From: Gallionella sp.
GTDB taxonomy: Bacteria > Pseudomonadota > Gammaproteobacteria > Burkholderiales > Gallionellaceae
Assembly: GCA_028714895.1 (NCBI GenBank)
Contig: JAQTLM010000005.1
Span: 62,001-126,000 of the forward strand
DNA: 64,000 nucleotides
Reading direction: 5' to 3'
Shown here piece after piece: positions 1 to 8,110 of this stretch. The notes beneath the pieces were generated by a model. It searched no databases. It was given only the letters and a program-made list of their open reading frames with translations, and was not told the DNA's origin. Within the stretch, counting starts at the first letter, position 1. The number at the start of each line of letters is the position of its first letter. A program made the position numbers and the translations under genes.

Positions 1-113
1 GCAACATCGCGAAGTCGTACAAACAGATTGCGCGCCGTATCGCGGTCAAGGTCGCGGAAATGGCGCAGAACCGCACCTCGGTATTCCCGAAAGTGGTGGT
101 GCAAAATACCTGA
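1..113 (+). CDS. C-terminal fragment, probable Mrp/ApbC-type Fe-S carrier ATPase
   Basis: Only the last 36 codons are present, read from base 3 and ending in TGA at 111-113. The visible part has a basic helix (KQIARRIAVKVAE) and the tail FPKVVVQNT. In my memory this resembles the extreme C-terminus of betaproteobacterial Mrp/ApbC P-loop ATPases, which carry Fe-S clusters to apoproteins. No catalytic motif falls inside the window, so the assignment rests on tail resemblance alone and could be wrong. The next gene starts 62 bp downstream on the same strand. Confidence 0.4.
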   Translation, partial: NIAKSYKQIARRIAVKVAEMAQNRTSVFPKVVVQNT

Positions 114-175
114 AGAAGGGCCGTGGGCGGTGAGCTGTAAACAGGTCACTTTTTGCGGCACTCAGATCAAACACT

Positions 176-781
176 ATGGCGCTGAATACTGAAAAATCAC
201 CCCTGGCGTCACTTGAGCTATTGGAGCCCGGCAAGCTGCGCGTCGAATTTCCGGAGCGCCGCCAGCAAGCCTTGGGGACGGCTCAGGAGCGCCGCCAGCA
301 TCCCCAGCAGTCAGGTACGGCGTCTTCAGACCGGATTGCGGCCATGCTCGAAAACGCGCAAATGTTCAAGGATCTTGAATGGGCGCAAATCGAGGCTTTA
401 TCCGGCTATATCCAGCTTTATCGCGCCGCTCCCGGGGCAGTCCTGTTCCGCGAAGGCGACAAGGGGGATTTCATGTGCATCGTGCTGGAAGGCAAGCTCG
501 AAGTGCGCAAGGAAGACAACCAGCATGTGGATAAGGTTGTTACGACGGTATTCCCCGGCCGCAGCCTGGGCGAAATGACGATCGTGGACGGTGAGCCGCG
601 TTCCGCTACGGCGGTGGCTGTTGCATCGTCGACTTTGGCCGTCCTGACGCAGGAGAATTTTTTGCTGATCATGCGCGACAAACCCGCGCTCTCGGCAAAA
701 TTGCTGCTCAAGATAGCGCAGCTGCTTAGCCAGCGTCTTCGCCTTACCAGCGGCATTCTGGTCGATTACCTGGAAAACTGA
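176..781 (+). CDS. Cyclic nucleotide-binding domain protein
   Basis: A 201-residue protein with one cyclic-nucleotide-binding (CRP-type) beta-roll at about residues 60-180. The phosphate-binding cassette is recognisable as GEMTIVDGEPRSAT, with the Glu and Arg that normally contact the cyclic nucleotide. No helix-turn-helix follows and no membrane segment is seen; the first 55 residues are polar and probably disordered. It therefore looks like a stand-alone soluble sensor rather than a transcription factor. Ligand (cAMP, cGMP or none) cannot be told from sequence. It is followed by a strong terminator and sits alone between an ATPase gene and the convergent ubi operon. Confidence 0.85.
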   Translation: MALNTEKSPLASLELLEPGKLRVEFPERRQQALGTAQERRQHPQQSGTASSDRIAAMLENAQMFKDLEWAQIEALSGYIQLYRAAPGAVLFREGDKGDFMCIVLEGKLEVRKEDNQHVDKVVTTVFPGRSLGEMTIVDGEPRSATAVAVASSTLAVLTQENFLLIMRDKPALSAKLLLKIAQLLSQRLRLTSGILVDYLEN

Positions 782-807
782 GTTCGTATTGGCGCAGGGG
801 TTTTAGA

Positions 808-836
808 AAAAAGGCGCGATAAATCGCGCCTTTTTC
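808..836. terminator. Bidirectional rho-independent terminator
   Basis: A perfect GGCGCGA/TCGCGCC stem with loop TAAA, an A-run before and a T-run after. It lies between the convergent cyclic-nucleotide-binding gene (plus) and ubiT (minus) and can serve both. Confidence 0.85.
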
Positions 837-854
837 ATTTGATGAATAATTGAA

Positions 855-1319
855 TTACGCCAGCAGGCGTGTGCGAAGCTTGCCGAGCAAACGCCCCGGC
901 AGCAGGGCGCGCAAATCCAGCGGCGGCAATTCCAGGGCATCCAGCGTATTCTTCACCAGCAGGCCAAGCTCGGTATCGCCTTCCATTACCAGGCGGCGGC
1001 TGAAAAATAGCGTGTCCGGGTCTTCCTTGCGCAGCGCCAGCAGGATGAAATCCTGGGCGCTGGCGCTGATGGTGAGGTCGGTTTGGCGTGCCGCGTGGCG
1101 TGCCATCAGGCCCTTCGGTCCGAGGGTGAAGTGAAAGGCAATGCCGGCATCTTTGACGCGGATGCATATCTGTTTGCCGTGCAGGGGCTCCCAGACTTCA
1201 TCGTGCAATTTGTCGTTCAGGGACAGATTGATGGCCCGCGTAAAAATCAGCGAATGGGGATAGCGGGGCAGCAGTGAAATAAGCGCACTGACGGGCTGCG
1301 GAATCAAAAAAAGCTTCAT
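855..1319 (-). CDS. ubiT: UbiT, SCP2-domain ubiquinone biosynthesis accessory factor
   Basis: A 154-residue protein of the SCP2 sterol-carrier/YhbT family. In E. coli UbiT binds lipid and is needed with UbiU and UbiV for O2-independent ubiquinone synthesis. The SCP2 fold covers most of the chain (around residues 40-135: VKDAGIAFHFTLGPKG, then DLTISASAQDF). The ATG at 1319 is chosen because AGGTG lies 6 nt upstream; an in-frame GTG at 1328 is the alternative. It is the last gene of the operon yhcC-like, ubiU, ubiV, ubiT, only 10 bp after the ubiV stop. Family assignment is supported mainly by the two unmistakable U32 partners next to it. Confidence 0.88.
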   Translation of the reverse strand: MKLFLIPQPVSALISLLPRYPHSLIFTRAINLSLNDKLHDEVWEPLHGKQICIRVKDAGIAFHFTLGPKGLMARHAARQTDLTISASAQDFILLALRKEDPDTLFFSRRLVMEGDTELGLLVKNTLDALELPPLDLRALLPGRLLGKLRTRLLA

Positions 1320-1329
1320 GCTGGTCACC

Positions 1330-2238
1330 TTAGACGGTAGCTAACGGGTTGTTGCGGATGAAATCAAGGCCGGGTTTGCCGTGCCAATAGCCGTTGCAGG
1401 ACGCCGCCGGCATCAGGCCTTCGATCTGCGCCAAGGCTTGCGCAGAGGTGAGGCGCTGCTCCATGCCTTCCCGGAACAGGCGCAATATCTCGCCGGTATG
1501 GTGCGCCTGGGGGCTGACCCGCACCACGTCGATACCCGCATCCTGCAGGGTATCCAGTTCGCCGATCAGGTTATGCACCAGCGCCGATTGGGTCTGGATG
1601 CCGTTCAGCGTCAGAAATGGCTGCCCCTCGCGGGTTTTCAGCGCAAGGCCGTCCTCATAATCGAGGCATTTGAACTGGCAGTCGTCTTTCTGCAAATTAT
1701 GGTGGCGCGCGGTGAAGCAGCGTGCCGAAAAAGCCAGCGGCAGGCGCCCGTAAGCGAACACTTCGGTTTCACTGCCCGACTGGCGATTGCGCAGAACTGA
1801 CGCAAGCGCCTCGCGCGACATTTCCACCGGCATCACCCAGCGGGAAGCGCCCAGTCCGGCGAGCAAATCGAGGGTTTGCGGGTTGAAAATGTTCAGGGTT
1901 GAGCCTGCCACGAATGGCATTTTGTTTGCCAGCAGGCGCACCGCGCCCATGTCGTTGGCCTCCACGCGGAAATTTTCGTTTTCGGCGATCTTGCGCAGGG
2001 TCTTGACGTCGTATTCGGATTCGATCAGGGTCTGCGTCGAAATCACCACTTCCTTGCCTGCGGCGGCAAGCCGTTCCGCCATGTCCAGGTAGTCCTGCAG
2101 GCGCAGCAGGTGGCGGCGCGAACAGACGGTTTCGCCGAGGTAGATGATGTCCACCGGCGCGTCGGCCATCTCATCGTAAAAACTGAGCATGGTGTCGCGA
2201 TCCCAATAGTAGAGGACAGGGCCGAGAGCTAATTTCAT
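1330..2238 (-). CDS. ubiV: UbiV, U32-family O2-independent ubiquinone hydroxylation protein
   Basis: A 302-residue U32 peptidase-family protein without protease function. UbiV forms a heterodimer with UbiU and holds a 4Fe-4S cluster; together they hydroxylate ubiquinone precursors without oxygen. Four cysteines fit the cluster ligands: C39 (ETVC), C174 (ARC), C187 and C191 (DDCQFKC). The first is at the same position as in E. coli UbiV and the last pair has the same spacing of four. The start is the ATG at 2238, giving MKLALGPVLYYW; an upstream in-frame extension overlapping ubiU lacks family similarity. It follows ubiU by 17 bp. Confidence 0.93.
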   Translation of the reverse strand: MKLALGPVLYYWDRDTMLSFYDEMADAPVDIIYLGETVCSRRHLLRLQDYLDMAERLAAAGKEVVISTQTLIESEYDVKTLRKIAENENFRVEANDMGAVRLLANKMPFVAGSTLNIFNPQTLDLLAGLGASRWVMPVEMSREALASVLRNRQSGSETEVFAYGRLPLAFSARCFTARHHNLQKDDCQFKCLDYEDGLALKTREGQPFLTLNGIQTQSALVHNLIGELDTLQDAGIDVVRVSPQAHHTGEILRLFREGMEQRLTSAQALAQIEGLMPAASCNGYWHGKPGLDFIRNNPLATV

Positions 2239-2255
2239 TTGGAGATTTCCGTATT

Positions 2256-3266
2256 CTATTTCCAGGGGCGATAGTAGGCGCCAAGGGTCTGTTGCTGCCC
2301 TTCCGATACCTTGCCGAGTTCCGCCATCCATGACGGCTTGACGGCAAATGTCGACTTGTCGCGGAGGCAGTTGTCGATAGCCTGGCGCCATACCTTGGTG
2401 ACTTGCTCGACATAGGCGGGGCTGCGCTGGCGCCCCTCGATCTTGATCGCGGCGATACCCATGCGCACCAATTCAGGCAACAGTTCCAGGGTATTGAGGC
2501 TGGCGGGTTCCTCGATGGCATAATAGGTTTCGCCCTGCACATCAAAGCGGCCTTTGCACAGCGTGGGGTAGCCGGCATTTTCGTCGGCATCGTAGCGGTC
2601 GATGAGAATGCCGTTCAGGCGCGATTCCAGCCCCTTGGGCGTTTCCTGCCAGCGCACCGCCTTGGGCGGCGAGCACACGCCGCGGGTGTTGGGAGAATCC
2701 CCGGTGGCGTAGGAAGACAGCGCGCAACGCCCTTCCACCATCACGCACAGGCCGCCGAAACCGAACAGCTCGATTTCCACCTCGGTGCCGGCCATCAATT
2801 GTTCGACTTGGGCCAGCGCCAGCACCCGCGGCACCACGGCGCGCTGGATGCCGAACATCTCATGGTAGAAATTGATCGCCTCGTAGTTGGTGGCCGAGCC
2901 TTGCACCGAAAGATGCAGGCGCAGGTCGGGATGGGTTTTCGCGGCATACTGCATCAGCCCGGGGTCGGCCAGAATCACCGCATCCATGCCCAGTTCGGCG
3001 GCGTTGTCGATGGCCGTGGTCCAGCGCTGCCAACCTTCGTCCTGAGGGTAGGTATTCAGCGCCAGCAGCACCTTTTTCCCTTTGGCGTGGGCATAACGCA
3101 CACCTTCCTTCGCATTGTCGACGCTGAAGTTGAGGCCGGTGAAATTGCGTGCGTTGGTGTCGTCGCGGAACCCCATATAGACGCAATCTGCGCCATTATC
3201 CACCGCCGTTTTCAGTGCCGGCAGGCTGCCCGCCGGGCATACCAGTTCGATTTTGTCAGGCTGCAT
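2256..3266 (-). CDS. ubiU: UbiU, U32-family O2-independent ubiquinone hydroxylation protein
   Basis: A 336-residue U32-family protein (E. coli UbiU is 331). The cysteines C174, C181, C198 and C237 reproduce the E. coli ligand spacing of 7, 17 and 39 residues for the 4Fe-4S cluster. The U32 signature ELFGFGGLCVMVEGRC lies at 166-181. The start ATG at 3266 has a good AAGGAG 9 nt upstream and lies inside the end of the preceding radical SAM gene (11-bp overlap), which suggests translational coupling. Product: UbiU-UbiV heterodimer for anaerobic ubiquinone synthesis in the cytoplasm. Confidence 0.95.
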   Translation of the reverse strand: MQPDKIELVCPAGSLPALKTAVDNGADCVYMGFRDDTNARNFTGLNFSVDNAKEGVRYAHAKGKKVLLALNTYPQDEGWQRWTTAIDNAAELGMDAVILADPGLMQYAAKTHPDLRLHLSVQGSATNYEAINFYHEMFGIQRAVVPRVLALAQVEQLMAGTEVEIELFGFGGLCVMVEGRCALSSYATGDSPNTRGVCSPPKAVRWQETPKGLESRLNGILIDRYDADENAGYPTLCKGRFDVQGETYYAIEEPASLNTLELLPELVRMGIAAIKIEGRQRSPAYVEQVTKVWRQAIDNCLRDKSTFAVKPSWMAELGKVSEGQQQTLGAYYRPWK

Positions 3267-4404
3267 TAAGTATTTTCTCCTTGGTGGCTTCTGCAAGAGC
3301 CGGCGAGGCGGATGCAGCGCAAGACGCACGGATCACAGGAATCGTAGGGTATGCAGATACCGGCGATTCCGGGCGACGTTCTAAAAACTTCGCACCCGCT
3401 TCAGTGGGCAGCAGATTGTGGGCCTTTGGCTCAACATCGCTGTGCGCCAGAGCAAGTGTTTTTTCCGGGGTTGCTTCAATCCATGGCGTTCCGACCAGGC
3501 ATCCCTGGCGATGGCCACGCCGCTTCAGTTCCAGCTCGATGCCGTTGAGCACGTTCCATTTCTGCGAGCACCATTCCGGCGCCAGCAAGATATCTTTTGA
3601 TGCGGTGCCAGTCACACGATGGTACACAATATGCCCCGGCGTACGCTCGATCAGGTCACAGGCGTGCCGGATATATTCCTCGCGCCCCAGCGGCCGGTAT
3701 TCGCCGCGCCGCCACTGATTGGCAAGCACGGTGTGCTTCACCACATGCAGCGGGTGCAGCTTGAGCCCGTCCACGCCGATGTCCAGCACGGTGTCGAGGC
3801 TGGCATGATAATGCGATTCGTCTTCACCGGGCAGGCCGAGAATCAGGTGGGTGCACAAGGGGATGCCGCGCCGCCGCGCTTCGACAGCCACATCCCGGTA
3901 TTCCTTCAGGCCGTGGCCGCGATTGACCCGGCGCAGGGTCTCGTCGAAGGCCGATTGCAGGCCGAGCTCCAGCCACACGATGCGCCCTTCCTCGCGGTAT
4001 CCGGCGAGCAGGTCGAGCACTGCGCCGGACACGCAATCCGGACGCGTCCCGACCGACAGGCCGATGATGTCATGCTGGGTCATGGCTTGGCGATACATTG
4101 CATCCAGTTCTGCGACATCCGCATAGGTATTGGTATAGGCCTGGAAATAGGCAAGGTACTTCTTCGCCCGCGTCCGTTTCGCGATGGCGTGCCGCCCGCT
4201 GTCCAGCTGCGCTTCCAGTGTTTTTTGTTCACCCTCATTGGGATTGAACGAACTGTTATTGCAGAACGTGCAGCCGCCGATGCCCTTTGCGCCGTCCCGG
4301 TTGGGGCAGGTGAAACCGGCGTCGAGGGCGATCTTGTGGATCCGTTCGCCATGCCGTTCAAGCAGGTATTGGCCGAAGGTGTGGATGTGATCAGAGAGTG
4401 CCAT
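3256..4404 (-). CDS. YhcC-type radical SAM protein with C-terminal extension
   Basis: A 382-residue radical SAM protein of the TIGR01212/YhcC family. Cluster-binding cysteines lie in FTCPNRDGAKGIGGCTFCNN at about 31-50, and ELGLQSAFDETL and LILGLPGED follow as expected. The family is usually about 310 residues; here some 60 further residues, rich in Ala, Glu and Pro, follow the conserved end (around GTPWIEATPEK). This tail runs into the ribosome-binding site and start of ubiU. The substrate of YhcC proteins is not settled to my knowledge. As first gene of the ubiUVT operon, a role in anaerobic quinone synthesis or tRNA/cofactor modification under low oxygen is possible but only inferred. Confidence 0.85.
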   Translation of the reverse strand: MALSDHIHTFGQYLLERHGERIHKIALDAGFTCPNRDGAKGIGGCTFCNNSSFNPNEGEQKTLEAQLDSGRHAIAKRTRAKKYLAYFQAYTNTYADVAELDAMYRQAMTQHDIIGLSVGTRPDCVSGAVLDLLAGYREEGRIVWLELGLQSAFDETLRRVNRGHGLKEYRDVAVEARRRGIPLCTHLILGLPGEDESHYHASLDTVLDIGVDGLKLHPLHVVKHTVLANQWRRGEYRPLGREEYIRHACDLIERTPGHIVYHRVTGTASKDILLAPEWCSQKWNVLNGIELELKRRGHRQGCLVGTPWIEATPEKTLALAHSDVEPKAHNLLPTEAGAKFLERRPESPVSAYPTIPVIRASCAASASPALAEATKEKILNAA

Positions 4405-4650
4405 GATTTATGGCAGGAAGACTAGCATGTCCCAATGGCTTGTTCAACCGGAACGGGTCTATGGTTATTCCGTACGGCTAGGCTGAACTTCTGCAATGTG
4501 TTGAAGGCCGCACACCGCAGTTATTAACTGTCTACCCGAAAGCGGATGCTCACGGTAATAAAATGACAGTTTGCCAGTGTCCAAATTTGCCCTAACCGGC
4601 AATCCCAGCATAAACCCCGAATATTTTTCCAAGTTTAGCCAAGCCGGCTA
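4405..4650. other. Intergenic region, no gene seen
   Basis: About 250 bp upstream of the radical SAM gene. No open frame, tRNA or clear hairpin is recognised. It should hold the promoter of the yhcC-ubiUVT operon; I could not find a convincing FNR-type box. Confidence 0.4.
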
Positions 4651-4780
4651 CTAAACCGGATTATCCTGATCGAAGAAGCGGTGCTCCAGGCCGAAGTGCG
4701 CTGACAAGTGTTCGCCCAGCGCTTGTATGCCCAGCCGCTCGGTGGCCGGTGGCGATAAAGGCCACGCCACTTTTCCATCG
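4651..4780 (-). pseudogene. Duplicated 3'-end remnant of the Nif3-like gene
   Basis: Bases 4651-4746 match 5229-5324, the last 32 codons and stop of the intact Nif3-like gene, with 11 differences by my count (about 88% identity). After a 9-base gap the match continues to about 4780. The stop codon, QALGEHLSAHFG and FFDQDNPV equivalents are still readable. No start or upstream part is present, so this is a detached gene end. It lies in the same orientation as the intact gene and on the other side of a small gene and its terminator. Confidence 0.8.
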
Positions 4781-4796
4781 TTAGCCAATGCACCAA

Positions 4797-4830
4797 AAAC
4801 AAACCACCGGCCCTGGCCGGTGGTTTTTTG
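4797..4830 (-). terminator. Rho-independent terminator of the small RHH-like gene
   Basis: A GC-rich perfect stem (CCACCGGCC pairing with GGCCGGTGG) flanked by A-rich DNA on the left and six Ts on the right. On the minus strand it follows the stop of the 76-residue gene by 30 bp; it can work in both directions. Confidence 0.8.
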
Positions 4831-4859
4831 GTCAACTGCTGACGAATACCGCGCAGGAC

Positions 4860-5090
4860 TTAGGTATTCCCTCCACCATCGTAGATGCCCTGCCTGGTGC
4901 GTTCGAGCTCCTGTTCCATAGTGTAGTGATGTTCAGAAGCTCCCACAGCAACGGAGGCGGGGCTGGCACGCCCATCTTGAGTCAATAGTTCCTTGATAAC
5001 CGCATTGGCATCGCTGATGGGAGGCACCATAAGCATTAGCAGTTGATCGTAGACCTCACGGTCGATGGAGATTTTTATTTGATCAGTCAT
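4860..5090 (-). CDS. Small ribbon-helix-helix-like protein, antitoxin-like
   Basis: A 76-residue protein beginning MTDQIKISIDREVYDQLLML. A short beta-strand (IKISID) followed by two helices (REVYDQLLMLMV; DANAVIKELLTQ) is the usual pattern of ribbon-helix-helix DNA-binding proteins and antitoxins. The C-terminal half is polar and ends in a charged helix (MEQELERTRQGI). No toxin gene is adjacent. It has its own terminator and an upstream region with repeats that could be an operator. The gene lies between the two copies of the Nif3-like 3' end, so it was probably brought in as a small cassette. Function is not known. Confidence 0.65.
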   Translation of the reverse strand: MTDQIKISIDREVYDQLLMLMVPPISDANAVIKELLTQDGRASPASVAVGASEHHYTMEQELERTRQGIYDGGGNT

Positions 5091-5120
5091 GTCTGGCTCC
5101 CGAATAAAAAATTGAAATCG

Positions 5121-5175
5121 GACTAACTTTTATACCTGACTAACTTCCATGCCTGTGAACCGATAAATGGTTCAC
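5121..5175 (-). promoter_or_regulatory. Candidate operator region of the RHH-like gene
   Basis: Upstream of the small gene (start at 5090) there is a perfect inverted repeat, GTGAACC at 5155-5161 and GGTTCAC at 5169-5175, and a 9-bp direct repeat GACTAACTT at 5121 and 5138. Autoregulation by the small protein is an inference from position only. Confidence 0.4.
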
Positions 5176-5228
5176 AATGTAATCATAGACCTCATTAATA
5201 ACTTGTCAATCCGTAGGTTATCCTCCTG

Positions 5229-5975
5229 CTAAACCGGATTATCCTGGTCGAAGAAGCAATGCTCCAAGCCGAAGTGCGCCGACAGGTGTTCGCCCAGAGC
5301 CTGTATACCCAACCTCTCGGTGGCATGGTGTCCGGCGGCGATGAAGGCCGCGCCGCTTTCCTGCGCAAGGTGAAAACTCTGCTCGGAAATCTCCCCGGTG
5401 ATATAGGCGTCCACACCTTGCGCGATGGCCGCCTCAAAATAGCCTTGCCCACCGCCGCTGCACCATGCCACTTTCCGGATATCTTTTGCGCCATCCCCGA
5501 TGATTTGCGGGGTGCGTTGCAGGACATGCCCGACCTGCGCGGTAAATTGCGCGAGCGTCTGCGGAGACGCCAACTCGCCGATGCACGCGATGTTCTGCTC
5601 GCCGAACCGGCCCTGCTCCACCAGCCCCAGCAATTTGCCGAGCCGTGCATTGTTGCCCAGTTCGGGATGCGCATCGAGCGGCAGGTGATAGGCCAGCAGG
5701 CTCACGTCGTTGCGCAGCAATTGGGCGATGCGCCGCTTCTTGATGCCGGTGATCACGGCATCCTCGCTGCGCCAGAAATAGCCGTGGTGCACCAGGATCG
5801 CGTCCGCACCCCAGGCAATCGCCTCATCCAGCACCTGCTGCGAAGCCGTCACGCCGGTGGCGATGCGCCGCACTTCCGCGCGCCCTTCCACCTGCAAGCC
5901 GTTCGGGCAGTAATCCTTGAACAAGCCGGTTTGCAGCAGGCTTGCGTTATAATCACACAATTCATTGAGCAGCAT
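5229..5975 (-). CDS. Nif3-like dinuclear metal centre protein (YbgI/GTP cyclohydrolase 1 type 2 homolog)
   Basis: A 248-residue protein of the Nif3/YbgI family (E. coli YbgI has 247). The metal-site motifs are visible: VHHGYFW near residue 65, LLAYHLPLDAHPELGNN near 97-113, and AGHHATERLG near 214, with a following conserved Glu. Members form toroidal hexamers with two metal ions per subunit; physiological function is unclear. The ATG at 5975 gives MLLNELCDYNASLLQ, matching the family N-terminus. The gene is divergent from the HtrA protease gene, 52 bp away, a pairing common in betaproteobacteria. Its 3' end is duplicated at 4651-4780. Confidence 0.92.
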   Translation of the reverse strand: MLLNELCDYNASLLQTGLFKDYCPNGLQVEGRAEVRRIATGVTASQQVLDEAIAWGADAILVHHGYFWRSEDAVITGIKKRRIAQLLRNDVSLLAYHLPLDAHPELGNNARLGKLLGLVEQGRFGEQNIACIGELASPQTLAQFTAQVGHVLQRTPQIIGDGAKDIRKVAWCSGGGQGYFEAAIAQGVDAYITGEISEQSFHLAQESGAAFIAAGHHATERLGIQALGEHLSAHFGLEHCFFDQDNPV

Positions 5976-6027
5976 GAGTTTTCCCCAGATATGAAACAGG
6001 TCATGAAACAGGCGAATCAATCATACC

Positions 6028-7182
6028 ATGCGTAAACACTGGCTTTTATTCACCCAAACCGTCACCGTCGCGCTGGCGCTGCTGTTTATCGTCCAGACCC
6101 TTAAGCCGGAGTTGCTGCCGAATGCGGCGCGCAGCGGAGTGGTCACACTGCAGGAAAGCGCACCACAGGCGACGGAGGGCAAAAATCCGGCCATGGGGCT
6201 AAGCGCCGCCGCGCAAAAAGCCATGCCCAGTGTGGTAAATATTTTTACCAGCACGGTCATCAAGACCCCGATCCATCCTTTCATGGACGACCCGCGTTTC
6301 CGCTTTTTCTTCGGCGACCCGCGCGATATGGAACCGCAGAGTAGTTCGAGCTTGGGCTCCGGCGTGATCGTCAGCCCGGACGGCTACATCCTCACCAACC
6401 ACCATGTCGTCGAGGCCGCCGACCAAATCGAAGTCGCACTGGCGGACGGCCGCAAGACTAAGGCGCATGTAATCGGCTCAGACCCGGAGACCGACCTCGC
6501 CGTCATCAAGGTCGAGTTGCCCGGCAAGCTTCCCGCCATCACTTTCGGTCACCCGGAGCGGGTGCAGGTGGGCGATATGGTGCTCGCCATCGGCAACCCG
6601 TTCGGCGTGGGGCAGACCGTTACCATGGGTATCATCAGCGCGCTAAAACGCAATCATCTGGGGTTGAATACCTTTGAGAACTTCATCCAGACCGACGCCG
6701 CGATCAACCCCGGCAATTCCGGCGGCGCGCTGGTGGACGTGAACGGCAACCTGATCGGCATCAACAGCGCGATTTATTCGCCGAATGGCGGGTCGCTCGG
6801 GATCGGTTTCGCCATTCCCGCCAGCATCGCCAAAAAGACCATGGAACAAATCATCCAGAGCGGCTCCGTGACGCGTGGCTGGATCGGCGCGGGCGTGCAG
6901 GAATTAACTCCCGAACTGGCGGAATCCTTCAAGCTGGGCAGCACCAAGGGTGTACTGATCACCGAAGTAATACGCAGCAGCCCGGCGGAGCAGGCAGGCA
7001 TCAAGACCGGCGATATCCTGATTGCGATAGACGACAAAACCATCGATGATTGGAACACCATGCTGGAAACCGTGGCCAACCTGCCGCCCGGCAAAGTTGT
7101 CACGGCCAGGCTGATGCGCAACGGAACGGCGACGAGTTTGCCGGTGAAAATCGGCAAACGGCCAAGACCAAGGGAGCAGTAG
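6028..7182 (+). CDS. Periplasmic trypsin-like serine protease, HtrA/Deg family, one PDZ domain
   Basis: A 384-residue S1C protease. An N-terminal membrane anchor or signal (residues 5-23) precedes the protease domain. The catalytic triad is H126 (TNHHVV), D156 (SDPETDLAV) and S231 (GNSGGAL). A single PDZ domain occupies about 285-375 (GVLITEVIRSSPAEQAGIKTG). One PDZ plus a membrane anchor is the DegS layout, but betaproteobacterial DegQ/MucD-like proteins look similar, so no symbol is given. It likely handles misfolded envelope proteins in the periplasm. It is monocistronic, with a terminator about 40 bp after the stop. Confidence 0.93.
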   Translation: MRKHWLLFTQTVTVALALLFIVQTLKPELLPNAARSGVVTLQESAPQATEGKNPAMGLSAAAQKAMPSVVNIFTSTVIKTPIHPFMDDPRFRFFFGDPRDMEPQSSSSLGSGVIVSPDGYILTNHHVVEAADQIEVALADGRKTKAHVIGSDPETDLAVIKVELPGKLPAITFGHPERVQVGDMVLAIGNPFGVGQTVTMGIISALKRNHLGLNTFENFIQTDAAINPGNSGGALVDVNGNLIGINSAIYSPNGGSLGIGFAIPASIAKKTMEQIIQSGSVTRGWIGAGVQELTPELAESFKLGSTKGVLITEVIRSSPAEQAGIKTGDILIAIDDKTIDDWNTMLETVANLPPGKVVTARLMRNGTATSLPVKIGKRPRPREQ

Positions 7183-7223
7183 CCGCATGACGAGTTGAGG
7201 TAAGCCGCATAATGCACCAAATG

Positions 7224-7250
7224 AAAGAGCCGCATATAGCGGCTCTTTAT
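7224..7250 (+). terminator. Rho-independent terminator after the HtrA-type gene
   Basis: A perfect AAAGAGCCGC/GCGGCTCTTT stem with loop ATATA and a short T-rich tail, 42 bp after the stop codon. Confidence 0.85.
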
Positions 7251-7369
7251 CCTTAAAACCTCAGTTCAAGCCACAGAGAACACAGAGAATGTCAGGGTTT
7301 ATCCGTCTTTCATGCTCTCACTAAAAAGGCGAATGGACTTTTCGCCATAACCGTTTGCTTTTTCTGGGT

Positions 7370-8110
7370 TTATTCTTTGCGCGATTGGGTTTTTACGCTA
7401 CCCTTATCTATCCACGCGGCCACCACGATACCCGCCTCATACAACAGCCACAGCGGGATCGCCAGCATGAATTGCGATACCACGTCCGGCGGGGTGAAAA
7501 TCGCACCAACGATAAATGCGCCGACTATCACGTAGGGGCGGATTTCCCTCAACTTCCCGACACTGACGAGGCCCATCCGCACCAGCAACACCACTGCCAC
7601 CGGCACCTGAAAGGTGACCCCGAACGCCAGGAACATGCCGAGCACGAAGCTGAGGTATTTATCGATGTCGGTCATCACCGCCACACCCTGCGGCGCGGAG
7701 GCGGTGACGAAGCCGAAGATCACCGGGAACACCGCGAAGTAGGCGAATGCCATGCCGCAAAAAAACAGCAGCGTGCTGGCGACGATGAGCGGCACGACCA
7801 GGCGCTTCTCATGCGTATACAAACCGGGCGCGACGAACCGCCATATCTGGTAAAGGATGTAAGGCAGCGCAATCAGTAAAGCGGCCATCATCGCGACCTT
7901 GAGCGGCACGAAAAACGGCGTGGTGACGTCGGTGGCGATCATCTGCCCGCCTTTGGGCAGCTTCGCCAGCAGCGGTTGCGCCAGCAGGGTGTAGAGGTCG
8001 GATGCCCATGGGAACAGGCAAATAAACACCACCAGCAAGACCACGGCAACGTTCAACAGGCGCTTGCGCAGTTCGATCAGGTGCGCAATAAAGTTTTCAC
8101 TGGTACCCAT
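7370..8110 (-). CDS. tatC: TatC, twin-arginine translocase receptor subunit
   Basis: A 246-residue inner-membrane protein with six predicted hydrophobic segments. Family motifs are present: the N-terminal HLIELRKRLL and the FIxGAxFTPPD-type end (VGAIFTPPDVVSQ). TatC binds the twin-arginine signal of folded, often cofactor-loaded exported proteins; Rieske proteins and molybdoenzymes are typical cargo, which fits the Moco genes in this window. The ATG at 8110 overlaps the tatB stop in TGATG. It is the last gene of the his-HIT-tat run. Confidence 0.96.
   Translation of the reverse strand: MGTSENFIAHLIELRKRLLNVAVVLLVVFICLFPWASDLYTLLAQPLLAKLPKGGQMIATDVTTPFFVPLKVAMMAALLIALPYILYQIWRFVAPGLYTHEKRLVVPLIVASTLLFFCGMAFAYFAVFPVIFGFVTASAPQGVAVMTDIDKYLSFVLGMFLAFGVTFQVPVAVVLLVRMGLVSVGKLREIRPYVIVGAFIVGAIFTPPDVVSQFMLAIPLWLLYEAGIVVAAWIDKGSVKTQSRKE

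Noticed and set aside
4635..4835. 66-codon minus-strand open frame over the duplicated gene end
   Set aside because: It is out of frame with the Nif3-like remnant and runs through the terminator hairpin.
7255..7369. Possible fourth TAGCCACGGAT-type element (CCACAGAGAACACAGAG at 7270)
   Set aside because: Only one short arm-like stretch is present and no matching second arm was found.
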